A stretch of 11,299 nt of DNA from Vicinamibacteria bacterium (lineage in GTDB: Bacteria; Acidobacteriota; Vicinamibacteria; Vicinamibacterales; 2-12-FULL-66-21): assembly GCA_025937075.1 (NCBI GenBank), contig JAICSD010000102.1:1-11299 (forward strand), given 5' to 3'. The notes under the pieces are model-generated. The model saw only the letters and a list, made by a program, of their open reading frames with translations, searched no databases and was not told the DNA's origin. The position numbers were made by a program, and so were the translations under genes. Shown in pieces: positions 4,651-11,299 of this stretch (the first letter of the stretch is position 1; every line of letters starts with the position of its first letter).

Positions 4651-7398
4651 TTGCTCATTCTGACATCGCGCTCCCGCCTCATTTCCAGACTCGTGATCGC
4701 CGGCGCCATCGTGTTCGCCGGTGCGTCCGCGTGGATCTCGCTCGGCACGATCGGCTTCGACCTTCCCGGCGGTGCCCGGATCGGGCTCCTGCCGGCGGAT
4801 GCGTGGAGCCTCGCCATCGCGGTCGCGGCGGGCACATGCGTCCTCGTCGCGCGGCGCGGGTCGTCTGCATTACGCGTCGGGCATCCTGCATCCATCGCGA
4901 TCGCGCTGGCTCCGCTGCTGCTCCTTTGGCTGCCATGGATCCCGTTTCGTGTGCCCGCGGCATTTCTCTTGTGGACGGGTCCGTTCGCGTCGATCCCATG
5001 GGTCGCATCCGCGATCGCGCTCGGCGCGATCGCAGCCCGCGACTGGCGCTTTGGTGTGCCCCTCGCGCCCCGGAAGATCGCGTTCGGCGTCGGCGTCGCG
5101 GCATTCGTCGTCTTCAGCGCGGCGGCCTGGTTCGCATCGCCGTCGCTTCCCGGCGGTGACGAGCCGCACTACCTGATCATCACGCAGAGCCTGCTCTCGG
5201 ACGGCGATCTGCGCATCGAGAACAACCATCGGCGCGGCGATTACCGCGCGTACTTCGCCGGCGACCTGAACCCCGACTTCATTCGCCGGGGACGCGACGG
5301 CCGGATCTATTCCATCCATGCGCCCGGTGTCCCTGCCCTCGTGGCGCCCGCGTTTGCGATCGGCGGCTATCACGGCGTCGTCGTGTTCCTGATTCTGATG
5401 GCCTCCCTCGCGACCGCGCTCGCGTGGTGGTTGTCGTGGCGCGTGACCGGCAGCGTCGCCGCGGCGTTCTTCGGCTGTGCGGCAGTGGCGCTGTCGCCTC
5501 CATTCCTGCTCGAAACCTTCACGGTATATCCCGACGGCTTGGGAGCGGCGGTGGTCCTGACAGGCGTCTGGGCGCTCCTTCGTGCGGACTGGGAGCGCGA
5601 CCCCTCTTCCGCGCTCCGCGCTCCGGCGGGCAAGCCGACTTCCGACTGGAAGCCATGGCTGCTGCACGGCGCGGCGCTCGCGACGCTGCCCTGGATGCAC
5701 ACGCGGTTTTCCGTCCTTGCGGCGACGCTCGGCGGCGTGATCCTCCTGCGTCTTGAACGATCGCCGAATGCCCCCGCAAAGGCGGTGGCCTTCCTCGCGG
5801 CTCCGGCTCTGAGCGCATTCGTCTGGCTTGCCTACTTCGTCGCCCTGTACGGCACCCCCGATCCGTCCGCGCCGTATGGCGGCCAGACGCAGACAGCGTT
5901 CGCGTACCTGCCGGACGGCATCGGCGGACTGCTGTTCGATCAGGGGTTCGGGCTTCTCGCGACCGCGCCGGTGATCGTGTTTGCCGTCCCCGGATTTCTC
6001 CGGCTGCGGCGGCTCCTCATCGAATGGCTGGTCGTCACGCTGCCGTATCTCGGTGCCGTCGCGAGCTTCGCGATGTGGTGGGCGGGGTGGAGCGCGCCCG
6101 CGCGGTTTCTCGTGCCGGTGCTGCTGCCGCTCGCGATCGCGGTTGCGGCCGGATGGAACGCGCTCGGCCGGCGGGAGACCCGCGCACTCGCGTGGGCGGC
6201 GCTGGTGATCACAGGCTGGCTGTCGATCGTGCAGGTGGCGGCGGGTGGCGGACGCCTCGGATTCCACACGAGGAATGCAGGCGGGCTCACGCCGGCGCCG
6301 TGGACCGTCTGGGCCGTGCACCCAGTGGACCTGGCAACGGCGCTCCCGGCCTTCGTCCCGCTGCCGTTCGGATCGCCGGTTGAAGCGCGCAACGCTGCCG
6401 CGCGGAGCGGGTATGAGGTCGCGCTGATCTGGGGTCTAGCCGCCGCAGCGGCCGCTGCGGGGTTTATAGTCGTCGGCCGAAGGCGCGTCCGCTCGCCCCA
6501 ACCGCGCATCGTCGTGACCACGATGGGCCTGGCTGTTGCCGGCATGACCGCGGTTTCGATCGTGTGGCGCGTGCAGGGCATCGAGCCGCTGACGCCCGCG
6601 GTCGCGCAGCTCGATCTACTCCGCGCGTCCAGCGCCGAGCACGCGCTCGCAATCGATCTCTCGTCGCGACAGCGTCTCACGCCCGGCGATCTGGTGTCGC
6701 GTATCCGAATTCGGATCAGCCCGCCGTCGAGCGGGCGGGGCAATCATCCGCTCGCGTCCGTGCCCGCGCTGCCTGCCGGCGATTACGAGCTGAAGGTCGC
6801 CGCACCGCAGCCGCGCGGGTGGCTCATGACCGGGATCGGCAACGATCAGTTTGCGCTCGCAACCCAGCCCGTCGCGGACGTCGCGGTCGGCACGATCGTC
6901 CGGTTTCCAGTCGACGTGCGCGCGCTCATCGTGCGCGGGGACGAGGACGCACGTGCCTCGGTCAGGGAAATTGTCGTTCGTCCACTGCGAGTGCTGCCCC
7001 CGTCAGAGAAGGCGACGACGGAGAGGGCGCACCGCGCGGTACGCTACGGCGCGCTGCGCGTTTTTTACTTCGACGATCGCGCATTTCCGGAGCCGAATGG
7101 ATTCTGGGTCGGTGGCGCGCGGACGACGCGGTGTCTCCTCGCGCCCGACGAGGCGAGCGGTACGGTGCCGCTCCAGTTGCGGAATGCGTCCGTCGAGAAC
7201 ACCGTCACGTTGACGGCCGGGTCGTGGCGCCAGGAGCTGCGCTTGAGCGCGGGCGAGGAGCGGCGGGTGGATGTGCCGCTGGAAGCAGGCCGTCGCGCGG
7301 TGCTGCTCGAGATCGCGTCAGCCGCCGGCTTCCGGCCGTCCGAGCGCGATCCCGCCAGCCGCGATACGAGATTCCTCGGCGTCTACGTGAGGCCGTAG
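4651..7398 (+). CDS. Large polytopic membrane protein, GT-C-like glycosyltransferase candidate
   Basis: The protein has 915 residues. About a dozen or more hydrophobic segments extend from residue 14 to about 642. After the fifth segment comes an extracytoplasmic-type loop with GDEPHYL (Asp170-Glu171), followed by a conserved-looking stretch (DLRIENN, GRIYSIHAPGVPALVAP). An acidic pair in a loop after a membrane helix is the hallmark of GT-C glycosyltransferases (PMT/ArnT-like), which move sugars from polyprenyl-phosphate donors outside the inner membrane. Here four extra helices precede the core, since the motif is normally after the first helix. Residues about 643-915 are non-membrane and beta-rich, probably periplasmic, and unrecognised. 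The TTG start at 4651 lies 4 bp after the preceding stop, with GGAAG at 4636-4640 as a modest ribosome site; GTG at 4693 is possible. Acceptor and sugar cannot be inferred, and the GT-C assignment is by motif and topology only. Confidence 0.82.
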   Translation: MLILTSRSRLISRLVIAGAIVFAGASAWISLGTIGFDLPGGARIGLLPADAWSLAIAVAAGTCVLVARRGSSALRVGHPASIAIALAPLLLLWLPWIPFRVPAAFLLWTGPFASIPWVASAIALGAIAARDWRFGVPLAPRKIAFGVGVAAFVVFSAAAWFASPSLPGGDEPHYLIITQSLLSDGDLRIENNHRRGDYRAYFAGDLNPDFIRRGRDGRIYSIHAPGVPALVAPAFAIGGYHGVVVFLILMASLATALAWWLSWRVTGSVAAAFFGCAAVALSPPFLLETFTVYPDGLGAAVVLTGVWALLRADWERDPSSALRAPAGKPTSDWKPWLLHGAALATLPWMHTRFSVLAATLGGVILLRLERSPNAPAKAVAFLAAPALSAFVWLAYFVALYGTPDPSAPYGGQTQTAFAYLPDGIGGLLFDQGFGLLATAPVIVFAVPGFLRLRRLLIEWLVVTLPYLGAVASFAMWWAGWSAPARFLVPVLLPLAIAVAAGWNALGRRETRALAWAALVITGWLSIVQVAAGGGRLGFHTRNAGGLTPAPWTVWAVHPVDLATALPAFVPLPFGSPVEARNAAARSGYEVALIWGLAAAAAAAGFIVVGRRRVRSPQPRIVVTTMGLAVAGMTAVSIVWRVQGIEPLTPAVAQLDLLRASSAEHALAIDLSSRQRLTPGDLVSRIRIRISPPSSGRGNHPLASVPALPAGDYELKVAAPQPRGWLMTGIGNDQFALATQPVADVAVGTIVRFPVDVRALIVRGDEDARASVREIVVRPLRVLPPSEKATTERAHRAVRYGALRVFYFDDRAFPEPNGFWVGGARTTRCLLAPDEASGTVPLQLRNASVENTVTLTAGSWRQELRLSAGEERRVDVPLEAGRRAVLLEIASAAGFRPSERDPASRDTRFLGVYVRP

Positions 7399-7403
7399 GT
7401 CAG

Positions 7404-7425
7404 CAACGTCCAACTTTCAACTTTC
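7404..7425. repeat. Short heptad repeat in the convergent gap
   Basis: CAACGTC-CAACTTT-CAACTTT-C at 7404-7425 is two exact heptamers preceded by a degenerate one. It fills most of the 39-bp gap between the stop codons of two converging genes. No GC hairpin with a T-run is visible in this gap, so no terminator is called. Confidence 0.55.
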
Positions 7426-7437
7426 TCACGCGACGGC

Positions 7438-8277
7438 TCAGAATCGCGCCGTCGCCCCGAAATACAGCCCCTTCAGCGTCATCGTCCCGTTATCCGTCTT
7501 GACCTTGTAGAACACGTCGAGCGATCGATAGCCCGCCTGCGCGCCAATGTGGTCCGTGAAGTTGACGGTGCCGTAGAGATCGAAATCGTAGTACTTGCCG
7601 CCGTACTTGTCCCGGTCCGTGCCGGCATCCGGCAGCCTGAAGCCGGTCCACTCGCCGGTGATCGAGATGTTCGGGGCAGGGTAGACGCGGCCGATGACGC
7701 CGAGCGCGGGAATCGGCGCGCGCGCGTGCGTGAACTCCGTGTCCTCGATGCCGGCGAAGCGGGCGGTCAGCGTTGCTTCGATGTCGGTGTACTTCGCCTC
7801 GAGGATCATGCCAAAGAAACCGCGGTCTCTGGAGACGAAGTCGTATTCGTAGCCGAAGCGAAAAGCCTTCCAGTCGACTTCGGAGGTGACCGGCAGACCG
7901 ATGTTGTAGCGCTGCCCGTTGAAGACGAACGTGGTCTGCAGGGTCTTGTCGGCGGTGTAGGTAATGGGCGTGTACTCGAACCGGAACTTGTGTTTCAGCG
8001 CCGGCCGGAGCACGACCTTCAGATCCTTGAACGTCGTCTTTTCGAGCCCGAGATCGGTGACGAAATCCACCGCACTGCCGGCAATGCCGAGCGATTCGCT
8101 GGCGATGACGATATCCGGCGTAGGGCTCCACAGCGACCCGCTCACCTCGACGTTGTAATTCTCGCCGGTCGCGCGGTTCGAGCTCAGATTCTGCGCGCCG
8201 TACTGGGCGGCCGCCGGCGACGCACAGAACACCGCCGCACAGGCCGCAAGTGTAGTTGCAAGCGTACGAATCCGCAT
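7438..8277 (-). CDS. Outer-membrane beta-barrel protein of unknown function
   Basis: The protein has 279 residues. A clear signal peptide (MRIRTLATTLAACAAVFC..., cleavage after AAA at 24) is followed by alternating amphipathic strands rich in Tyr, Phe and Gly, such as HKFRFEYTPITYTAD, WKAFRFGYEYDF, ISITGEWTGFRLP and YYDFDLYGTVNFTD. It ends in GLYFGATARF, with the terminal Phe typical of BAM-inserted barrels. The size fits an 8- to 12-strand barrel. The ligand or enzymatic role is unknown, and I see no catalytic triad that would make it a lipase or deacylase. The ATG at 8277 is chosen because it begins the signal peptide; the frame stays open upstream into the divergent regulator gene, but that extension is not credible. 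The ribosome site is weak (GGCGGAAA). It converges on the membrane-protein gene and is divergent from the GntR gene. Confidence 0.88.
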   Translation of the reverse strand: MRIRTLATTLAACAAVFCASPAAAQYGAQNLSSNRATGENYNVEVSGSLWSPTPDIVIASESLGIAGSAVDFVTDLGLEKTTFKDLKVVLRPALKHKFRFEYTPITYTADKTLQTTFVFNGQRYNIGLPVTSEVDWKAFRFGYEYDFVSRDRGFFGMILEAKYTDIEATLTARFAGIEDTEFTHARAPIPALGVIGRVYPAPNISITGEWTGFRLPDAGTDRDKYGGKYYDFDLYGTVNFTDHIGAQAGYRSLDVFYKVKTDNGTMTLKGLYFGATARF

Positions 8278-8344
8278 GAGTCGTTTCCGCCCCGGAAGGG
8301 TTGTTAGACGTTCTGAGGGAAAGCCTGCTGGGAGAGGCTGAGTC

Positions 8345-8353
8345 AGGATAGCA
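8345..8353 (-). promoter_or_regulatory. Candidate extended -10 promoter of the beta-barrel gene
   Basis: On the minus strand TGC-TATCCT (8353-8345) fits an extended -10 element, with no good -35 box at 16-18 bp. Transcription would start near 8338 and give a leader of about 60 nt. The leader contains a small hairpin (AGCCT/AGGCT, 8322-8339). It lies 30 bp from the oppositely directed promoter of the regulator gene, so the two could be co-regulated. Confidence 0.38.
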
Positions 8354-8382
8354 CACGAATCCGTGATCCAGACGCCCCGGCC

Positions 8383-8411
8383 TTGCGCCGGATGGATCCG
8401 GCCGGTATACT
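8383..8411 (+). promoter_or_regulatory. Candidate sigma-70-type promoter and operator of the GntR gene
   Basis: TTGCGC (8383-8388) and TATACT (8406-8411) are spaced by 17 bp. The predicted start is near 8418, leaving a leader of about 26 nt before the ATG at 8444. An inverted repeat GGGTC-N7-GACCC (8414-8430) covers the predicted start point, a position suited to autorepression by the encoded GntR protein. It does not closely match the classic FadR-type half-sites, so its use as an operator is only a suggestion. Confidence 0.55.
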
Positions 8412-8443
8412 CCGGGTCCGCAACTGACCCCAGGGTATTACTC

Positions 8444-9136
8444 ATGAAGCCTCGTCCTCGCCCCGCGCGGCCGTCGATGCACGCGCCCCAGGTGGAGCGC
8501 GCGTATCGGAGCCTCAAGACCGGAATCGTCGAAGGGAAGTATCGGCCCGGCATGCCGCTTTCAGAAGTGGGGCTCGCCTCGGAGCACGGGATGAGCCGCA
8601 CGCCGATCCGCGAGGGCCTCGCGCGTCTCTGGCAGGAGGGCTATCTCGAACGCGTCGTCGGACACGGTTACTTCGTCGGCCGGGTGACCGTGCAGCAGAT
8701 TCACGACACGTTTGACGTACGGCGGCTGCTCGAAGGGGCCGCGGCGGGGCGGGCAGCGGAGCTGGCCACCTCCGAGGACATCGAGCGGCTTCGCGTTCTT
8801 GCGGCGGTCCGGATCGGCGGCACGCAGGACTATCGCGAGTCGGAAAACGCCAACGTCCAGTTTCATCTCGCGATCGCTGCCTGCGCGCGCAACGGGCTCG
8901 CCTTCGAGCTCATCGAACGGTGCCTCGCGCAGGTGGACCGCTTCATGTCCCTCGGCGTCAGCTTCGGTCCGTTCCAGGAAGGCGCGACCGATGCCCATCA
9001 GGCGATCGTCGAAGCGATTGCGCGGCACGACGCCCTGGGCGCCCGCGAGCGCATGGAGCAGCATCTCGATGTTGGCAGCCGGTTGATGAAGGACGCGCTC
9101 ATGAGAGGGCAACTCGCGGGGGTCAGGGTGTCTTGA
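8444..9136 (+). CDS. GntR-family transcriptional regulator, FCD (FadR-like) subfamily
   Basis: This is a 230-residue DNA-binding regulator. The winged-helix domain at about 16-80 shows the GntR pattern: GKYRPGMPLSEVGLASEHGMSR, TPIREGLARL (recognition helix) and VVGHGYFV (wing). The all-helical FCD ligand domain at about 88-215 includes FDVRRLLEGAAAGRAAE, NVQFHLAI, AHQAIVEAI and ERMEQHL. Likely metal or ligand residues are N137, H141, H185 and H207; Asn replaces the Asp often found at the first position, a common variant. FCD proteins usually sense small organic acids or sugar acids and repress adjacent catabolic or transport genes, but the effector here is unknown. ATG 8444 is chosen over GTG 8363 because AGGG (8432-8435) precedes it by 8 bases and the upstream codons overlap the promoter; ATG 8477 is less likely. 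It is a single-gene unit between two outer-membrane protein genes. Confidence 0.93.
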   Translation: MKPRPRPARPSMHAPQVERAYRSLKTGIVEGKYRPGMPLSEVGLASEHGMSRTPIREGLARLWQEGYLERVVGHGYFVGRVTVQQIHDTFDVRRLLEGAAAGRAAELATSEDIERLRVLAAVRIGGTQDYRESENANVQFHLAIAACARNGLAFELIERCLAQVDRFMSLGVSFGPFQEGATDAHQAIVEAIARHDALGARERMEQHLDVGSRLMKDALMRGQLAGVRVS

Positions 9137-9189
9137 ATCCCTAATCCCTAATCCCTAATCCCCAATCCCCAATCCCCAATCCTCAATCC
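9136..9189. repeat. Heptanucleotide tandem repeat, G-rich on the minus strand
   Basis: Seven full units and a partial eighth, with period 7: three AATCCCT (9136-9156), three AATCCCC (9157-9177), one AATCCTC (9178-9184) and AATCC (9185-9189). The first base is the last base of the GntR gene stop codon. The minus strand carries six evenly spaced runs of 3-4 G with 3-4 base loops, enough for a G-quadruplex. The unit is a circular permutation of the CCCCA(A/G)T heptad that I recall from short repeats of filamentous cyanobacteria. The switch from T to C at one position after three units suggests array growth by slippage from two variants. Confidence 0.95.
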
Positions 9190-9363
9190 GAACCCCGCAC
9201 CCGCGATTCGGCATCCCGGTTGCTGTATACACCCTGTATTACGAGAGCAGAGCCAGGAACCGCACGTGTAGCAACGACTTAGCACGTCTTCGCACGTATG
9301 AGATCCATGTTTCGGGAGCCCTCGTTCCAATTCGTCGAATCGTAAGCCGTTGGGAGGCTGCTT
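9190..9363 (+). promoter_or_regulatory. Upstream region of the TonB-dependent receptor gene with phased repeats
   Basis: This 174-bp gap holds several ordered signals. TGTATA (9224-9229) and TGTATT (9235-9240) are direct repeats 11 bp apart and include the only AT-rich -10-like hexamers (TATACA, TATTAC), but neither has a convincing -35 box. Four related blocks follow at about one helical turn: GCACG at 9262, GCAACG at 9271, GCACG at 9282 and GCACG at 9292. ATTCG-T-CGAAT (9330-9340) is a perfect short palindrome. The ribosome site GGGAGG (9352-9357) is 6 bases before the ATG, and AGCC (9345-9348) could pair with GGCT (9356-9359) over its edge. No regulator can be assigned. Confidence 0.5.
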
Positions 9364-11299
9364 ATGAAACGTTTGATCACCGGGATCCTGCTGATGCTGC
9401 TGGCCCCCGCGCCGGCGCTGGCGCAGCAGGGCACGACCGAGCTGCGCGGCAAGGTCATCGATGCGCAGGGCGGCGTGCTGCCCGGCGTGACCGTCACCGT
9501 CAGGAACCAGGCCACGGGAATGTACCGCGAGACGACGAGCGGCGAGGATGGCTCGTTCATCGCCAGCGGCCTCGTGCCGGGCACCTACGAGGTGATCGCC
9601 GAGCTGCAGGGATTCAAGAAGTTCGACCGCCGCGACCTGCTGCTCGAGGTGGGGAAGACGGCAAGCATCGACGTCGCCATGGAGGTCGGTTCGCTCGAGG
9701 AGGTCGTCAACGTCTCCGCCGAGTCGCCGCTCGTCGACGTCACGTCGAAGGAGATCGGCGGCAACATCACGAGCGAGACGCTCGTGCAGCTGCCGAGCGT
9801 CAACGGCAACTTCATCGGCTTCGTCGGCCTGCTCCCCGGCATCGTCCCGTCGATCAGTACCGAATCGTTCGGCAGCGATTCGATCAGCGTCAACGGCCAG
9901 GATCCGCGGAACAACAACTACATGCTGGATGGCGGCAACAACAACGACGACGTGATCGGTCAGCGGGCCGGCACCCAGGCACGGACGCCGATTGAAGCGA
10001 TTCAGGAATTCCAGGTCATCACCGATCAGTACGACGCCGAGTACGGCCGGACCGCCGGGGCGGTCATCAACGCCGTGACGAAACAGGGGACGAACCAGAT
10101 TCGCGGCAGCGCGTTCGGCTACTTCCAGCGGGGTTCGCTGACCGAGAAGGACTTTTTCGCGAAGGAGAAAGGGCTCGACAAGCCGGATACGAAGTACGAC
10201 CGCTGGGGCGCAACGGTCGGCGGCCCAATCGTCAAGGACAAGCTGCACTACTTCGGAAGCCTCGAGCGGTTCTCGATCGATCGCCCGAACACGATCAATA
10301 TTCCGGCGCGGCCCGATCTGAACGCGACGACCCCGACGAAGGACCGCGTGTGGAACACGATCCTGCGGGGCGACCATCAAGTGAGCGCCAACAACACCTA
10401 CAGCGTCCGCTGGCTCCGCGAGACGTCGCCGCAGCTCAATCAGATCATCGGACCATCGGCCACGCAATCGGCGACGCTCGCGTCCGCGCGCGAAGAATCC
10501 GACGTCGACCAGACGCTCTCGGCGAACCTGAACAGCGTGCTGTCCCACACGAAGGTGAGCACGCTGCGGCTGACGTGGACGCGCGAGAACGTCGCGTTCG
10601 CGAACCACTGCTTCAACACGAACGGGCGCGACCTCTCGAAGTGCCAGCCGTCGCTGCTGTTCCAGGACTTCATCGATCAGCAGGACAACACCGCGCAGGC
10701 GCGCATCAACGACGGGATCCAGGCCGAGGAGACGATGGCGTGGTTCCTGCCGGGCCGGCACGGAGATCACGATCTGAAGTTCGGTGCCCAGTACGAGTAC
10801 TCCGGCGCGGCGAACATGAATCAGGGCAATCTGAACGGGACGTTCACATTCGGGCTGAACGACCTGGCGTTCGATGCCAGCAACCCGCGCACGTACCCGG
10901 ATCGGTTCTCCGTTCGCGTCGGTGGTCCGAGCAACGTTTACGAGAAGGTCCATTACTTCGCCGGCTTCGCGCAGGACAAATGGCGCTTCAATCCACACCT
11001 GACGCTGAGCCTCGGTCTTCGGTACGACCTGGAGGTCATCCCGATTCCCGAAACGGACAACCCGCTCGTCACCGAGTATCCGAAGGACACGAACAATTTC
11101 GCGCCGCGGATTGGTGCGACGTACGACCTCGATGGAGGCAAGAGCGTGATCCGCGCCGGCTACGGGCGGTTCTATGACAAGGCACACCTGGAGCTGATCG
11201 GCGGCTTCTGGACGGCGACTCCCTTCACGAGCTCCTTCACGGCGACGTTCCCTGTGGCAGGTCCAGATCTCGGGCCGCGCAACGGACAGTTCCCGACCG
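9364..11299 (+). CDS. TonB-dependent receptor, Oar-like with carboxypeptidase-regulatory N-terminal domain (3' truncated)
   Basis: The frame is open from ATG 9364 to the window end (645 codons plus one base), so it lacks a stop here. The signal peptide is MKRLITGILLMLLAPAPALA, cleaved before QQ. Residues about 24-105 are a carboxypeptidase-regulatory or Cna-B-like fold (ELRGKVIDAQGGVLPGVTVTV, DGSFIASGLVPGTYEV). A plug follows at about 112-245 with SLEEVVNVSAESPLVDV, NNNYMLDGGNNN and DAEYGRTAGAVINAVTKQGT. The beta-barrel then begins (FGYFQRG, YDRWGATVGGPI, HYFAGFAQDKWRF, LTLSLGLRYDLE, NFAPRIGATYDL, VIRAGYGRFYDKA). This order is the Oar-type receptor expanded in Acidobacteriota; members are usually about 1000 residues or more, so roughly the last third is missing. 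It imports an unknown ligand across the outer membrane with TonB-ExbBD energy. The strong ribosome site GGGAGG 6 bases upstream fixes the start. No classical TonB box is certain; EEVVNVSA is the closest. Confidence 0.95.
   Translation, partial: MKRLITGILLMLLAPAPALAQQGTTELRGKVIDAQGGVLPGVTVTVRNQATGMYRETTSGEDGSFIASGLVPGTYEVIAELQGFKKFDRRDLLLEVGKTASIDVAMEVGSLEEVVNVSAESPLVDVTSKEIGGNITSETLVQLPSVNGNFIGFVGLLPGIVPSISTESFGSDSISVNGQDPRNNNYMLDGGNNNDDVIGQRAGTQARTPIEAIQEFQVITDQYDAEYGRTAGAVINAVTKQGTNQIRGSAFGYFQRGSLTEKDFFAKEKGLDKPDTKYDRWGATVGGPIVKDKLHYFGSLERFSIDRPNTINIPARPDLNATTPTKDRVWNTILRGDHQVSANNTYSVRWLRETSPQLNQIIGPSATQSATLASAREESDVDQTLSANLNSVLSHTKVSTLRLTWTRENVAFANHCFNTNGRDLSKCQPSLLFQDFIDQQDNTAQARINDGIQAEETMAWFLPGRHGDHDLKFGAQYEYSGAANMNQGNLNGTFTFGLNDLAFDASNPRTYPDRFSVRVGGPSNVYEKVHYFAGFAQDKWRFNPHLTLSLGLRYDLEVIPIPETDNPLVTEYPKDTNNFAPRIGATYDLDGGKSVIRAGYGRFYDKAHLELIGGFWTATPFTSSFTATFPVAGPDLGPRNGQFPT

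Noticed and set aside
2943..4895. A 650-codon open frame on the minus strand
   Set aside because: It is antisense to the lytic transglycosylase, spans the start of the next gene, and shows no recognisable domain.
8363..8443. An upstream GTG start adding 27 residues to the GntR protein
   Set aside because: The added codons overlap the TTGCGC-17-TATACT promoter, have no ribosome site, and extend beyond where GntR proteins usually begin.
8278..8601. An N-terminal extension of the beta-barrel protein
   Set aside because: It would put residues in front of a clean signal peptide and overlap the divergent regulator gene.
9136..9189. The heptad array as a CRISPR array
   Set aside because: The units are 7 bp and contiguous, with no spacers and no cas genes nearby.
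9148..11187. A 679-codon open frame on the minus strand
   Set aside because: It is antisense to the TonB-dependent receptor gene, whose domains are unmistakable. Its composition (Arg/Val/Leu/Ala-rich, no motif) is that of a GC-rich shadow, and its end runs through the heptad repeat.

Overview
The window is high-GC bacterial DNA that reads as Acidobacteriota, most likely the Vicinamibacteria side. This rests on an Oar-like TonB-dependent receptor with an N-terminal carboxypeptidase-regulatory domain, a coiled-coil/GAF protein with a C-terminal module I associate with acidobacterial genomes, heptanucleotide repeats between genes, and an ssrA tag resembling acidobacterial tags. The lineage is an inference from gene style; no ribosomal RNA gene is present.

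Left end (1-770). The 3' end of an unrecognised secreted-type protein gene (to 163) faces an ssrA gene (tmRNA, 631 to 279, minus strand) that is not listed by ORF-based annotation. The tmRNA has a complete tRNA-like end with encoded CCA, a pairing helix H2, pseudoknot PK1 and a legible tag, ADTQLALAA. A strong sigma-70-type promoter for it lies at 715-743. Just beyond its 3' end is a 15/16 copy of the acceptor/T-arm end, together with inverted hexamers, possibly a scar of an integration site.

Centre (771-7398). Three plus-strand genes are packed with 0 and 4 bp between them and almost certainly form an operon: a cytosolic coiled-coil/GAF protein, an exported TPR-rich Slt-type lytic transglycosylase, and a large polytopic membrane protein with a GT-C-like D-E motif and an extracytoplasmic C-terminal domain. 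Together they suggest an envelope function (peptidoglycan cleavage, lipid-linked sugar transfer, and a cytosolic sensing or scaffolding partner). The joint role is inference.

Right part (7438-11299). A minus-strand outer-membrane beta-barrel gene converges on the operon and is divergent from a GntR/FCD regulator gene. The regulator is followed by a seven-unit heptad repeat that is G-quadruplex-capable on the minus strand, then a 174-bp region with helically spaced GCACG-type repeats, then the truncated 5' part of a TonB-dependent receptor gene. The regulator lies between two outer-membrane protein genes and may control either.

The long antisense reading frames throughout are shadows of GC-rich codons. 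No CRISPR array, transposase, tRNA or rRNA was seen. The candidates for something less ordinary are the three-gene envelope operon, the heptad repeats at gene ends, the ssrA-end duplication, and the phased repeats before the receptor.
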